The position numbers and the translations under genes were made by a program. Of a stretch of 64,000 bases of DNA, positions 18,553-27,605 are shown piece by piece; the first letter of the stretch is position 1, and each line of letters starts with the position of its first letter. This stretch comes from Pelagibacteraceae bacterium AG-333-C14. GTDB taxonomy: Bacteria; Pseudomonadota; Alphaproteobacteria; Pelagibacterales; AG-422-B15. The DNA is taken from NCBI GenBank assembly GCA_003282485.1, contig QBZD01000003.1, positions 31,589 to 95,588 on the forward strand, given 5' to 3'. A model generated the notes under the pieces. That model worked only from the letters and a program-made list of their open reading frames with translations, made no database searches and was not told the origin of the DNA.

Positions 18553-19806
18553 TTAAGTAGTTGCTCCTGAGGCTAACATTTCTTTTTCCTCTTTGGTCAA
18601 GACAGGTTCACTTAAGCTTTTTGGAAGCGGTTTGGTCTTCTCTATGTAACCCAGCAATGGCAAAATTACTATAAAGTGAGCAAAGTAGTATACAGTGGCA
18701 ATTCTTCCCATGATTAAAAATAAGCCATCTGCTACTTGCGCTCCCAAGTAACCAAGAAAAATAGTGTTTGCAAAGAAGAGCCATACAAATTGTTTGTAAA
18801 GAGGTCTATATTTTGCTGATCTAACTTTTGATGTATCTAACCATGGCAAGAAAGCAAGAATAGCTATCGCCGATACCATCAGAATTACCCCACCAAGTTT
18901 GTCTGGGACAGCCCTTAGGATTGCATAGAAAGGTAAAAAATACCACTCTGGAACAATATGTTCAGGTGTTTGAAGTGGGTTGGCTTGGATGTAATTATCG
19001 GTATGTCCTAGAAGGTTTGGTACAAAAAATACGAACCCTGCAAAAATGATTAAAAATACAACAAGTGCAAATAAATCTTTTACTACGTAGTGTGGATGAA
19101 ATGGAACTGTATCCTGAGATCCTTTAACAACATCGATTCCCTCAGGGTTATTGTTTCCAGGTACGTGAAGAGCCCAAACATGAAGAATTACCAATGCAAA
19201 GATAAGAAAAGGCATTAAGTAATGTAATGTAAAGAACCTTGTCAGTAATGGACTGCCTACAGCATAGCCTCCCCATAACCAGTTAGTCACAGACTCTCCA
19301 ACAATCGGTATTGCACTAAATAAATTAGTTATCACGGTGGCTCCCCAAAAGCTCATTTGACCCCAAGGTAAAACGTATCCCATAAATGCAGTAGCGATCA
19401 TTAATAAGAAGATAAATACACCTATAATCCAAATAAGTTCTCGTGGCTCTTTATAAGAACCATAAAACATAGATCTAGCCATGTGGATATAGACAGCCAT
19501 GAAAAATAGAGATGCGCCATTTGCATGGATATATCTTAGCAACCATCCATAGTTTACATCGCGCATTATGTGCTCAACACTTGCAAAAGCTAAATCAGCA
19601 TCTGCAACATAATGCATAGCAAGCACTAGCCCAGTTATAATCTGCGTAACTAAGCAAAACGTTAATATTCCACCGAACGTCCAGAAATAATTTAAATTTT
19701 TTGGAGTTGGGTACGGCATTAAGTGTCCATAGATTAGGTCAAGTAAAGGCAGCCTTTCATTAAACCATTTTCCAACTGCTGACTTTGGTACGTAGTTATC
19801 GCTCAT
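18553..19806 (-). CDS. petB: Ubiquinol-cytochrome c reductase, cytochrome b subunit
   Basis: A 417-residue, eight-helix subunit carrying both b haems and both quinone sites. Histidine-bearing helices are visible ([27 protein letters not shown] and the matching later pair with [14 protein letters not shown] and VILHVWALH). The Qo-site signature [14 protein letters not shown] is near residues 285-298, and [14 protein letters not shown] forms the cd1 region. Length fits a complete alphaproteobacterial cytochrome b with its C-terminal helices. It sits 5 bases after petA. Confidence 0.98.
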   Translation of the reverse strand: MSDNYVPKSAVGKWFNERLPLLDLIYGHLMPYPTPKNLNYFWTFGGILTFCLVTQIITGLVLAMHYVADADLAFASVEHIMRDVNYGWLLRYIHANGASLFFMAVYIHMARSMFYGSYKEPRELIWIIGVFIFLLMIATAFMGYVLPWGQMSFWGATVITNLFSAIPIVGESVTNWLWGGYAVGSPLLTRFFTLHYLMPFLIFALVILHVWALHVPGNNNPEGIDVVKGSQDTVPFHPHYVVKDLFALVVFLIIFAGFVFFVPNLLGHTDNYIQANPLQTPEHIVPEWYFLPFYAILRAVPDKLGGVILMVSAIAILAFLPWLDTSKVRSAKYRPLYKQFVWLFFANTIFLGYLGAQVADGLFLIMGRIATVYYFAHFIVILPLLGYIEKTKPLPKSLSEPVLTKEEKEMLASGATT

Positions 19807-19811
19807 GTTAT

Positions 19812-20321
19812 TTATCCAATTTTAATAGTGTTATCATTAAGGAATACATAGTCGGGAATTTCCAAATTGGTAGGGGCTGGACCCTTTCTTATTCTCCCTG
19901 ATGTGTCATAGTGTGAACCATGACATGGGCAGAACCAACCATTATATTCGCCCTTTTGACCAAGTGGAATGCAACCTAAGTGTGTACATATTCCTACCAT
20001 TACCAACCACTCTGGATTTTTAGCTCTAGCAGCATCATCTTGAGGATCCGGTAATTCATCGAGAGATACAGCTTTAGCTTCTGAAATCTCTTCAGGTGTC
20101 CTTCTTCTAATAAAAACAGGCTTACCTCTCCACAAAACTGTAATGCTTTGGCCTGGAGCAATGGGTCTTAAGTCAACTTCCGTTGAAGCCAGTGCTTTTA
20201 CTGATGCATCTGGATTCATTTGGTCTACAAAAGGCCATACCAATGAAGCAGCTCCAGCAGCAGTAAATGTTCCGGTTGTGATGTACAAAAAGTTTCTTCT
20301 TGTAACAGGTTTGTCTGACAA
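19812..20321 (-). CDS. petA: Ubiquinol-cytochrome c reductase, Rieske iron-sulfur subunit
   Basis: A 169-residue Rieske protein. A twin-arginine-type N-terminus ([10 protein letters not shown] followed by a hydrophobic segment to about residue 30) serves as export signal and anchor. The 2Fe-2S ligands are C112 and H114 in CTHLGC and C131 and H134 in CPCHGSH, with C117 and C133 making the stabilising disulfide. No ATG is in frame upstream before a TAG; the TTG at 20321 is preceded by a GGGAAG-like site, so TTG is the likely start. First gene of petABC. Confidence 0.96.
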   Translation of the reverse strand: MSDKPVTRRNFLYITTGTFTAAGAASLVWPFVDQMNPDASVKALASTEVDLRPIAPGQSITVLWRGKPVFIRRRTPEEISEAKAVSLDELPDPQDDAARAKNPEWLVMVGICTHLGCIPLGQKGEYNGWFCPCHGSHYDTSGRIRKGPAPTNLEIPDYVFLNDNTIKIG

Positions 20322-20456
20322 ATTTTCTTCCCAATATTTAATTGCTAATATACTCTAAAATAAGCATTTTTATGCGAAATAAAATAAGCAATTGAAGGAT
20401 AAATTGGGTCAAGATGACGCATATTTCTCTAAAAATCTAGAAGGGTAAATTTAAAA

Positions 20457-20900
20457 TTGAATTTAGCGATATTTGAACCTGATATTCCTCAAAATACTGG
20501 TGCTATGATTCGTATTTGCTCATGTTTTGATGTGGATATCGATATTATTCATCCTGCATCATTTGTTTTATCTGAAAAATCACTAAATCGTGTTGCAATG
20601 GACTATATAAAAAATGTGAAGATAAGCGAGTTTGATGATTGGAAAGATTACATGACAAAAAGAAATGGAAGAAAAATATTACTTTCAACGAGAGGAAGTA
20701 AATCTCATTATGATTATAGCTTTAATCAATCAGACAATCTAATCGTAGGAAGAGAAAGTGCGGGTGTGCCAGAATACGTTCATCAAGATTCAGATGAAGT
20801 TCTTAAGATAAATATGAAAGCTGGAGCGAGATCACTCAATGTAGCCACATCATCTGCGATAGTAATCTCGGAAGCCATAAGGCAGTTAAAATTAATATAG
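20457..20900 (+). CDS. trmL: tRNA (cytidine/uridine-34-2'-O)-methyltransferase
   Basis: A 147-residue SPOUT-class methyltransferase that 2'-O-methylates the wobble base of certain leucine tRNAs. The start NLAIFEPDIPQNTGAMIR, the LIVGRESAGVPEYV segment and the C-terminal knot MKAGARSLNVATSSAIV are all diagnostic. Start is TTG at 20457, with an AAGGG ribosome site about ten bases upstream. It diverges from petABC across 135 bases and is followed one base later by hemF. Confidence 0.93.
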   Translation: MNLAIFEPDIPQNTGAMIRICSCFDVDIDIIHPASFVLSEKSLNRVAMDYIKNVKISEFDDWKDYMTKRNGRKILLSTRGSKSHYDYSFNQSDNLIVGRESAGVPEYVHQDSDEVLKINMKAGARSLNVATSSAIVISEAIRQLKLI

Positions 20901-20901
20901 T

Positions 20902-21708
20902 ATGAAAAATAATAATAAAAAGATTTGTAAAGACTGGTTTATAGAACTTCAAAATTTAATCTGTAAGGCAGTTCTTGAGCTTGAAAAAGAATATGGATCA
21001 ACCGCTAAGTTTAAGGAGAATAAATGGTCAAAGGGAGAGTATAGAATTATTGAAGGTGATGTAATTGAAAAAGGTGGCGTTGCATTTTCAAACGTAGTTG
21101 GGAAATTTCCAAAAGACTTTGCAAAGCAAATACCTGGCACTGAAAAAAATAATAATTTCTGGTCATCAGGTGTTTCAGTGGTGCTTCATCCAGTAAATCC
21201 TAAAGTACCAGCACTGCACTTTAATACGCGTCATATTATTACTAGCAAAAGTTGGTTTGGAGGAGGAATTGACGCTACTCCATGCTTAGAAGATAAAATA
21301 TTAAAAAAGAACTTTCACTCTAAACTTAAAAATACCTGTGATATGCACAGCAAGAGTTATTATCCTAAATATAAAAAATGGTGCGATGAGTACTTTTATT
21401 TGCCGCACAGAAAAGAAATAAGAGGCATCGGCGGTATTTTCTTCGATTACAAAATGGATAATTGGGATAATGATTTTGAATTTGTAAAAGACGTAGGATT
21501 AACCTTTGTAGAAATTATTAAAGATGTTGTTCGCAGAAAAATGTTTGAAAAATTCACAAAAAAACAGAAAGAAATTCAGTTGTTGAAACGAGGCCGTTAC
21601 GTAGAATATAATCTTTTGTACGACCGAGGAACTAAATTTGGACTAAATAGTGGCGGCAATATAGATGCGATTTTAATGTCAATGCCGCCTAATGCAAAAT
21701 GGAAGTAA
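20902..21708 (+). CDS. hemF: Oxygen-dependent coproporphyrinogen III oxidase
   Basis: A 268-residue aerobic haem-synthesis enzyme that converts coproporphyrinogen III to protoporphyrinogen IX using oxygen. Recognised by HFNTRHIITSKSWFGGGID, the KSYYPKYKKWCDEYFYLPHR segment, GIGGIFFDYK and the C-terminal GRYVEYNLLYDRGTKFGL. It is somewhat shorter than the roughly 300-residue E. coli enzyme, with the shortening at the ends. The presence of the oxygen-requiring form agrees with the aerobic respiratory chain encoded here. No anaerobic HemN is seen in the window. Confidence 0.96.
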   Translation: MKNNNKKICKDWFIELQNLICKAVLELEKEYGSTAKFKENKWSKGEYRIIEGDVIEKGGVAFSNVVGKFPKDFAKQIPGTEKNNNFWSSGVSVVLHPVNPKVPALHFNTRHIITSKSWFGGGIDATPCLEDKILKKNFHSKLKNTCDMHSKSYYPKYKKWCDEYFYLPHRKEIRGIGGIFFDYKMDNWDNDFEFVKDVGLTFVEIIKDVVRRKMFEKFTKKQKEIQLLKRGRYVEYNLLYDRGTKFGLNSGGNIDAILMSMPPNAKWK

Positions 21709-21714
21709 ATAGAA

Positions 21715-22194
21715 ATGGATACAGAGCCAATTACAGTAGCAGGAGCAAAAAAACTTCAAGACGAATTGAATGATCTTATTAACAATAAGCGTCAAAAGGT
21801 AATACAAGCCATAGCTGAAGCAAGGGAGCATGGTGACTTAAAAGAAAACGCTGAATATCATGCCGCCAAAGAAGAGCAAGGTCACATTGAAGGACGCATT
21901 CAAGAAATTCAACTTATGCTCTCTAATGCAGAAATAATAGATCTTGATAATATTCCAAAAACTCAGAAGACAGTTGTTTTTGGAGCAACTGTTGAGTTGT
22001 CAGATTTAGATGATGAATCTAAAACAAAATTTCAAATTGTTGGTGATGATGAAGCAGATATTGAATCAGGCTTATTGTCCTATAAGTCACCTGTTGCGAG
22101 AGCACTTATTGGAAAAGAAAAAGGTGATTTTGTTACTGTGACAACACCAAAAGGTGAAAAGAATTACGATATTAAAAAAATTGAATTTAAATAA
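21715..22194 (+). CDS. greA: Transcription elongation factor GreA
   Basis: A 159-residue factor that rescues backtracked RNA polymerase by stimulating transcript cleavage. The N-terminal coiled coil carries the signature EAREHGDLKENAEYHAAKEE with the tip acidic pair (residues about 40-60), and the C-terminal FKBP-like domain ends with SPVARALIGKEKGD. The ATG lies 6 bases after hemF. Convergent with the CCA transferase across 8 bases. Confidence 0.97.
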   Translation: MDTEPITVAGAKKLQDELNDLINNKRQKVIQAIAEAREHGDLKENAEYHAAKEEQGHIEGRIQEIQLMLSNAEIIDLDNIPKTQKTVVFGATVELSDLDDESKTKFQIVGDDEADIESGLLSYKSPVARALIGKEKGDFVTVTTPKGEKNYDIKKIEFK

Positions 22195-22202
22195 AAGAAT
22201 TT

Positions 22203-23435
22203 TTACTTTTGAGCCTGAACAATCGCTTTCAAGCGCTCTATAAGAGAAAACTTATCATCGATAAAGTCATTTTCGGCCCACCAATCTTCAACTTCAGACA
22301 TTATTCTTCCAACCATTGGTCCCTGCTCTATCCCCATGTTTATAATGTCTTTGGGTGAAATTCCAAAATCAGGTTTGGTCCAGTTATCCGCAACTTCATA
22401 CAACGATCTCCAGTTAACTTCGTTCTTATTTTGAGTATCTCGAGACCAATTTATTATAATCTGATTTTGAAATTCAGTTTTACCAAGCTTATACAATAAG
22501 TAGCGAACTTCTTTCATTGAAAGGTATGAAACAATTTTTTTATTGAGACTTGATAATTTCAGTAACTCTGTTGAATCTGTCTTGGATAATGGAAAGCTAT
22601 TAATAAAATGGTTTGTTTTTTCAAGTGAGCTTCCTATAAGTGTGCTTAGCCTAATTATAGGATTGGGTACTGCGCCAATTCTTGATTCAATTTCAATTAA
22701 GTTTTTAAAGTTTTCATCCAGTAAAGCTCCTTCGAAATGAGTTTTTAATATTCCCGCACTCTCCATCATATGAAGTGAATTATGAGGTGTTTTTAATTTT
22801 AAAATTTCTTTAAATTCATGCCATTTCCGTTCATTGGAGATATTCGATAAATGAGCATGATTGACCGTAAATACTTTTTGTAAATCAGGATCAATATCGC
22901 TATTTTCAAAAAGTGCAAAGAAGCGAAAGTATCGAAGAATCCTAAGGTAATCTTCTTTAATTCTTTCATTTGGATCTCCAATAAAAATAACATTGCCATT
23001 CTTCAAATCCTCTTGGCCATTATAGAAATCGAATATTTTTCCGTTACTGTCGACATATAGAGCATTAAAGGTGAAATCTCTTCTTTGAGCATCTTCCTTC
23101 ATATCCTTGGTAAATATAACCGTTGCATGTCTGCCATCAGTTGAAATATCTTTTCTAAAAGATGTGATCTCATATTTTTTCTGATTTATAATTGCAGTAA
23201 CAGTGCCATATTTCTTACCTACATCCACAGACTGAATATTATTTTGATCAAGCAGGTTAGTTGTTTCATCGGGAGTCAACGATGTTGCAAAATCAATGTC
23301 AGTAACATCTTTTTGCAAAATTGCATCTCTGATACAACCACCAACAAGAAAAATGCTTTTCTTTTTAAAAGTTTCGAAAATTCTGAATATTTGACTAACT
23401 TCTTCAGATGAGATTAGGGAAGAATAATTGCTCAT
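22203..23435 (-). CDS. CCA tRNA nucleotidyltransferase / poly(A) polymerase family protein
   Basis: A 410-residue class II nucleotidyltransferase. The head domain has VGGCIRDAIL and the catalytic DIDFATS (residues about 32-52), EDAQRRDFTFNALYVD gives the RRDFT motif, and EDYLRILRYFRF is the nucleotide-selection segment. In alphaproteobacteria this branch adds or repairs the tRNA 3' CCA. Both tRNA genes in the window already encode CCA, so repair may be its main role. It is the last gene of a DUF1285-NUDIX-CCA transferase run that is conserved in the class. Confidence 0.93.
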   Translation of the reverse strand: MSNYSSLISSEEVSQIFRIFETFKKKSIFLVGGCIRDAILQKDVTDIDFATSLTPDETTNLLDQNNIQSVDVGKKYGTVTAIINQKKYEITSFRKDISTDGRHATVIFTKDMKEDAQRRDFTFNALYVDSNGKIFDFYNGQEDLKNGNVIFIGDPNERIKEDYLRILRYFRFFALFENSDIDPDLQKVFTVNHAHLSNISNERKWHEFKEILKLKTPHNSLHMMESAGILKTHFEGALLDENFKNLIEIESRIGAVPNPIIRLSTLIGSSLEKTNHFINSFPLSKTDSTELLKLSSLNKKIVSYLSMKEVRYLLYKLGKTEFQNQIIINWSRDTQNKNEVNWRSLYEVADNWTKPDFGISPKDIINMGIEQGPMVGRIMSEVEDWWAENDFIDDKFSLIERLKAIVQAQK

Positions 23436-23453
23436 AGCAAGAGCATATTTATA

Positions 23454-24092
23454 TTATTTTAAAATTTGATAAAGATTTATTAACATTCCTGCTGTTGCCC
23501 CCCAAATTCTATAGTTTTCGTAAGGTAAAACACTATAAACATAATCATATTTTTCATTACCATGACTGTAAGTAGCACTTTCCTCCTGATGGTTATTTTT
23601 ATTCATAAGAAATTCTAAAGGTAGATAAAAGACCTCATCTACTTCACTTTTATTAATTTTTAGTGACGAATAATCTTTAATTACAGAAACAATTGGTAAT
23701 ATTCTGAAGCCAGTTCCTGTTACGTAAACATCAAGGTTTCCCAACACTTCAACTTGTTCTCTGGAAAGCCCAACTTCCTCTGATGCTTCCCTTAGAGAGG
23801 TTTCTATAGGCGTTAAATCGCCTGTCTCAATTTTACCTCCTGGAAAACTTATTTGACCTGCATGATCTTTAAGATTTGTAGGTCTTTTTGTAAGCAATAT
23901 CTTTACATTGTCTTCTTCATAAATAATTGGCACTAAAACTGCGGACGGTATCAAATTGTAACTTTCTTTTTTAAGTTTTGCCAACGGATGATGCGCTCTT
24001 GTAATCAAATCATCAGTTAATTGGTCAAAATATTTGTGTGATATTATTTTAGGCCCTTTAAAAAGCTTTCTCAATTGAGAAATTTCGATCAT
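23454..24092 (-). CDS. NUDIX hydrolase, CoA pyrophosphatase type
   Basis: A 212-residue NUDIX protein. The Nudix box GGKIETGDLTPIETSLREAS followed by EEVGL is intact, and LLTKRPTNLKDHAGQISFPG directly upstream is the coenzyme A pyrophosphatase (NudL/PCD1) signature. It would split CoA or acyl-CoA into 3',5'-ADP and phosphopantetheine. cysQ at 61657 would remove such 3',5'-ADP, a possible functional link. Its start overlaps the DUF1285 stop by 4 bases. Confidence 0.9.
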   Translation of the reverse strand: MIEISQLRKLFKGPKIISHKYFDQLTDDLITRAHHPLAKLKKESYNLIPSAVLVPIIYEEDNVKILLTKRPTNLKDHAGQISFPGGKIETGDLTPIETSLREASEEVGLSREQVEVLGNLDVYVTGTGFRILPIVSVIKDYSSLKINKSEVDEVFYLPLEFLMNKNNHQEESATYSHGNEKYDYVYSVLPYENYRIWGATAGMLINLYQILK

Positions 24093-24670
24093 AAATCTTC
24101 TACTTTATGAATTTTAAAAATTTCCCCCTGGCTTTTTATCGCTAAGTACGGCACGCCATCAATTGGCATAGTCTCAGCTAAGTCTACTAATTCATAAAAA
24201 ACTGATCGAGAAATAAGCGCTCTTAAATTATTACGAACTGTTATGTATGGAGAGGGTTCATCATTTTTCTTTATTTCAATTGATAATGGATTCTCTTTTG
24301 AAAGAACAATTTTATCATTAAGATTGGTTCGAAAAGTTACTGTATTTATTCCTTCACTTTGCTCTTTTGTTATAGCTACCGCTACAAAAGGCGCGTCTTC
24401 AACTTGAATTCTTACTTTTTCAACTGGAGTAACCAAATAGTATGAATTGTCAGACTCTAATCTAAGAATACCTGAAAATAATTTGACCATGGCAGGTCTT
24501 TTAATTTCTGATCCCATGTAATACCATTTTCCAGATTTAGAAATCGTCATATCAATATCTCCACAAAACGGAGGGTTCCATTTTTCAATTGGAGGAAGAG
24601 ATTTCTTATTTGATTTACTGAAACTATAGATTGTTTCTATACCCTTCAAGTTTACTGGATCATCACTCAT
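24089..24670 (-). CDS. DUF1285 domain protein
   Basis: A 193-residue protein of a conserved but uncharacterised family. Diagnostic segments are PIEKWNPPFCGDIDMTIS and GKWYYMGSEIKRPAMVKLFS (residues about 22-62) and a later YFLVTP-type strand (SYYLVTPVEKVRIQVEDAPF). Structures of relatives show a two-domain beta-rich fold, but no reaction is established. It has no signal peptide or membrane segment. It overlaps the NUDIX gene, and this gene order recurs in alphaproteobacteria. Confidence 0.88.
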   Translation of the reverse strand: MSDDPVNLKGIETIYSFSKSNKKSLPPIEKWNPPFCGDIDMTISKSGKWYYMGSEIKRPAMVKLFSGILRLESDNSYYLVTPVEKVRIQVEDAPFVAVAITKEQSEGINTVTFRTNLNDKIVLSKENPLSIEIKKNDEPSPYITVRNNLRALISRSVFYELVDLAETMPIDGVPYLAIKSQGEIFKIHKVEDL

Positions 24671-24679
24671 TATTTTTTT

Positions 24680-25168
24680 CTAAGTAAATTTATACTGCTC
24701 AATATCATTTATATTTATTTTTGTACCAATCAATTTTATCAAAACTTTATCCTTATCTACAGGACCATAAAATTCTAAGTTCTTCTCAACTTTATTGAAT
24801 TCAAATTTTGAATAATAATCTAAGTCACCGACGACAATTATAAAGTCATAAATATTGCTCAATTCTATTTTATTAATTGTGTATTTTACTAATTCTTTAC
24901 CATGACCCTTGCCTTTTAAGGCAGGACTGACTGCTAGAGGGCCTAGTAAAAGTCCTTTAAATAAGTTGTTTATATACGTTTCACTGTAACTAATGCTTGC
25001 CGCAATTTTTGAGTCATTTAAGTAGACGTATGAAAATTCATCAATGAAAGGTCTTATTTCTCTCAAACGATATACAGATCTTGCTAATCTTCCTGGTCCA
25101 AATGCTTCATCCAGCAAACTAGATATATTTATTTCATCATCAGGTTTAGTTCGTCGAATATTTTCCAT
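24680..25168 (-). CDS. GNAT-family N-acetyltransferase
   Basis: A 162-residue acetyltransferase. The acetyl-CoA pyrophosphate loop is PALKGKGHGKELVKY (residues about 88-102), preceded by the beta-strand GLLLGPLAVS, and the motif B region IVVGDLDYYSKFEF follows. It resembles the YhbS group; the substrate is not evident. It is 9 bases upstream of DUF1285 on the same strand and diverges from the MaoC gene across 72 bases. Confidence 0.82.
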   Translation of the reverse strand: MENIRRTKPDDEINISSLLDEAFGPGRLARSVYRLREIRPFIDEFSYVYLNDSKIAASISYSETYINNLFKGLLLGPLAVSPALKGKGHGKELVKYTINKIELSNIYDFIIVVGDLDYYSKFEFNKVEKNLEFYGPVDKDKVLIKLIGTKININDIEQYKFT

Positions 25169-25240
25169 TATAAAACTTCTATTATTAGCTTATTTTCGTT
25201 ATGATTTTACAATTAAAAATTACGAATTGGGAGATATATT

Positions 25241-25696
25241 ATGCTGACAGTTGATGTTAATGAAATTGAGTCATACAAAGGCAAAGAAATGGGCCATTCA
25301 GAGTGGATGACTATAGATCAAGAAAGAATAAATCAGTTTGCTGAAGCAACTAGTGATCATCAATGGATACATGTTGACGAAGAAAAAGCTCAAAAAGAAT
25401 TGCCAACTAAAAGTACAATTGCTCATGGATTTTTAAGCCTTTCTCTTTCAGTGCCTTTGAGCGCTCAAGTATGGATTATCTCAGGCGCTAAAATGGTAAT
25501 AAATTATGGCTTAAACAAAGTTAGATTCATTAACATGGTGCCCGTAAATTCTAAAGTAAGGATGTCAGCTAAAATAAACGAAGTTAACAAATTAGATAAC
25601 GGTGGCACGCAAGTAATCAGCGAAGTATCCCTCGAAATTGAAGGTCAAGATAAGCCTGCTTATGTAGCTGAAACGATTATGGTTGCCTTTCCGTAA
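25241..25696 (+). CDS. MaoC-like (R)-specific enoyl-CoA hydratase family protein
   Basis: A 151-residue single hot-dog domain. The hydratase dyad region is DHQWIHVDEEKA with D39 and H44, followed by STIAHGFLSLSL, the hydratase 2 motif. It should hydrate trans-2-enoyl-CoA to (R)-3-hydroxyacyl-CoA, or act as a related dehydratase; NodN-like proteins have the same pattern. A GGGAG site precedes the ATG. It leads a run with the phosphodiesterase-fold gene and crcB, with no evident shared pathway. Confidence 0.88.
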   Translation: MLTVDVNEIESYKGKEMGHSEWMTIDQERINQFAEATSDHQWIHVDEEKAQKELPTKSTIAHGFLSLSLSVPLSAQVWIISGAKMVINYGLNKVRFINMVPVNSKVRMSAKINEVNKLDNGGTQVISEVSLEIEGQDKPAYVAETIMVAFP

Positions 25697-25700
25697 CTGA

Positions 25701-26549
25701 ATGAGTGATAAATCTTTTCCTGATCCTGATGCAATAATAATTGAAGAGAGCGGTGAGACAATTAAGCTCGTGACCTGGAACTTATGGTGGAAGTTTGAAT
25801 CTTATAAGGAAAGAGAAAATTTAATTCTATCAGAGCTTCAAGAAACAGCCGCTGATATAATGTGCTTACAGGAAGTATGGGAAGAGGAAGATGAAAGCCA
25901 AGCAAAAATAATAGCAGACAAACTAGGCTACCAATATATTTATGGAAAATCTTTTGAGTTTGACGGTGTTGCGTTTGGAAATGCTATAATCTCAAAATAT
26001 CCAATACAGAATCATCAAATAATGATGTTTAAAGCAGACCCTAAGAAAGATGAGAAGAAATTATTTATACATGCTGAGTTACTCTATAAAAACAGTATTA
26101 CAATTAATGTCATATGTACGCACCTTAACTACAAATACGAGCATCAACCAGTAAGAGAAAGCCAAGTTACAGAATTAATGGAGTATATAAGCCATCTGCA
26201 AAAATCTAAATTTCCAGTTTTATTGTGCGGTGACTTTAATGCAGATCCTGAAAGTGATGAAATAAAAATGATCACTGGGCACAAAAAGCCCATCAATGAA
26301 ACAGTTCTCAGAGACGTTTGGAACCTCACAAATATAGGTGAACCAGGTTATACATGGTCCAATGAAAATAAATGGGCAATGAAAACTCTAGAGTATGACC
26401 GAAGAATTGATTATATTTTTTCTTCAAAAGCAGGACCAAAAGGTTTGGGTCAACCTGTAAAAAGCTGCCTTATAGGAAATAAATCAAATGATATTTATCC
26501 CAGTGATCACTTTGGAATTTTAACTCATCTGGTAGGCATAAAAGATTAA
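25701..26549 (+). CDS. Endonuclease/exonuclease/phosphatase-fold hydrolase
   Basis: A 282-residue protein of the EEP superfamily (DNase I/AP endonuclease/sphingomyelinase fold). Active-site blocks in order: TWNLWW, MCLQEVWEE, CTHLNYKYEH, LLCGDFNADPESDE and the C-terminal SDHFGIL, giving the full Asn/Glu/His/Asp/His set. No signal peptide is seen, so it probably acts in the cytoplasm. The substrate (nucleic acid or phosphodiester lipid) cannot be told from the motifs. Its TAA overlaps the crcB ATG by one base. Confidence 0.85.
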   Translation: MSDKSFPDPDAIIIEESGETIKLVTWNLWWKFESYKERENLILSELQETAADIMCLQEVWEEEDESQAKIIADKLGYQYIYGKSFEFDGVAFGNAIISKYPIQNHQIMMFKADPKKDEKKLFIHAELLYKNSITINVICTHLNYKYEHQPVRESQVTELMEYISHLQKSKFPVLLCGDFNADPESDEIKMITGHKKPINETVLRDVWNLTNIGEPGYTWSNENKWAMKTLEYDRRIDYIFSSKAGPKGLGQPVKSCLIGNKSNDIYPSDHFGILTHLVGIKD

Positions 26550-26923
26550 TGAGTTTATTTATTTCAATATTTATTGGTGGTGGTATAGGGGCGCTTACTA
26601 GATATATTCTTATAGAACAAATTAATAAATCGTTTGTAAGTTCTTTTCCTTATGGAACTCTCACAGTGAATGTTATAGGTGCATTTCTTATTGGTTTAGC
26701 ATGGAGCTACTTCGCAGCTAAAATTAATATTTCTGATAATCTTAAAATGTTCATCACTATTGGATTCTTGGGGGGCTTTACTACTTTCTCTTCTTTTAAT
26801 GTGGATATTTTTGAGCTAATTCAGAATGGTAGTATTTTTATTTCAATTTTATATATAATTGGAACGTTCGCTCTAACAGTTGGAGCTTTTTTCTTAGGAA
26901 TGAGTTTATTACGAGTAGCCTGA
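26549..26923 (+). CDS. crcB: Fluoride exporter CrcB/Fluc
   Basis: A 124-residue, four-helix membrane protein that forms dimeric fluoride channels. Signature segments are GGGIGALTRYIL, PYGTLTVNVIGAFLIG and GFLGGFTTFSSFNVDIF, with the conserved Asn and the TTFSSF strip lining the pore. No fluoride riboswitch is possible directly upstream because the start overlaps the preceding coding region. It is tail to tail with the AhpD-like gene, with no intervening base. Confidence 0.95.
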   Translation: MSLFISIFIGGGIGALTRYILIEQINKSFVSSFPYGTLTVNVIGAFLIGLAWSYFAAKINISDNLKMFITIGFLGGFTTFSSFNVDIFELIQNGSIFISILYIIGTFALTVGAFFLGMSLLRVA

Positions 26924-27475
26924 TTATTTATTTCTTTTTGAGATCATATATTCAGCGAGTCCATCATAACCTTTTTCTATCATCATCTTTGCGGATCCGA
27001 TATTTTGAATGTCGTCGAGAGGTTTTATCTGATGAGCTACCACTACCGTATTCATAAATTGTGCGGCACCGCATATTGAAATAATTTCTGAAATTACTCG
27101 TTCGTCGAAGCCGTATTGAAGTATTTGATCTACATCCTCATCAACTATTGATTTTATATCCACATTGACTTTATGAGCCAGCTTCATAATTGGTTTGTAC
27201 TTTTCTTCTATGCCAGCATTTTCAATATCTAGAAGTGGCTGTTCATCATTTGCGTCTCTTAATAATTTCTTAGATATTTCAGCGTGAATATTTTTACAAT
27301 ATTGGCATCCATTGAGGCCAGATATGTAGGCAAAGATCATTTCTTTAATATAATTAGGCAGTAATGTTTGTTGGCGCATTAAAGCCTCAAGGTATAAGAC
27401 ATAATGTGATTGATAACTCCAGTTATCTAAAAACACATCATATACAGATTTATATTTGTTTAAAAAGTTGCTCAT
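26924..27475 (-). CDS. AhpD-like / carboxymuconolactone decarboxylase-family protein
   Basis: A 183-residue all-helical protein of the peroxidase-related AhpD group. The redox motif is C-x2-C-x3-H in SGLNGCQYCKNIHAEI (residues about 50-65), as in the alkylhydroperoxidase D core. It probably reduces peroxides or disulfide partners through the cysteine pair. No partner gene such as ahpC is adjacent. It is on the same strand as, and just downstream of, tRNA-Gln. Confidence 0.85.
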   Translation of the reverse strand: MSNFLNKYKSVYDVFLDNWSYQSHYVLYLEALMRQQTLLPNYIKEMIFAYISGLNGCQYCKNIHAEISKKLLRDANDEQPLLDIENAGIEEKYKPIMKLAHKVNVDIKSIVDEDVDQILQYGFDERVISEIISICGAAQFMNTVVVAHQIKPLDDIQNIGSAKMMIEKGYDGLAEYMISKRNK

Positions 27476-27487
27476 ATTTTTTTTCCT

Positions 27488-27562
27488 TGGCTGGGGCGGG
27501 AGGATTCGAACCTCCGAATGCCGCTACCAAAAAGCGGTGCCTTACCGCTTGGCCACGCCCCA
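27488..27562 (-). tRNA. tRNA-Gln (UUG)
   Basis: The minus strand gives a full cloverleaf of 75 bases. The acceptor strand TGGGGCG pairs with CGCCCCA, the discriminator is G and the CCA end is encoded. The anticodon stem CCGCT/AGCGG encloses the loop TTTTGGT, so the anticodon is TTG. The T arm reads CGGAG-GTTCGAA-TCCTCCG-like with the standard TTCGAA. U1-A72 at the acceptor end is the usual glutamine identity feature. It lies between ispE and the AhpD-like gene, all on one strand. Confidence 0.97.
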
Positions 27563-27572
27563 ACACTCATAC

Positions 27573-27602
27573 ATTATTTAGTTTAACAAATAGATTTTGC
27601 AA
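27573..27602 (-). promoter_or_regulatory. Candidate promoter for tRNA-Gln
   Basis: Reading the minus strand, TTGCAA (27597-27602) and AATAAT (27573-27578) are separated by 18 bases and end 10 bases before the tRNA. Both hexamers are close to the sigma-70 type consensus. AT richness makes chance matches common, so this is only a candidate. Confidence 0.3.
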
Positions 27603-27605
27603 TGA

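Noticed and set aside
20361..20375. Inverted repeat GCATTTTTATGC in the petA-trmL gap
   Set aside because: The arms are only four bases and AT-rich gaps give such repeats by chance; it does not resemble a terminator (no T run after a GC stem) or a known operator.
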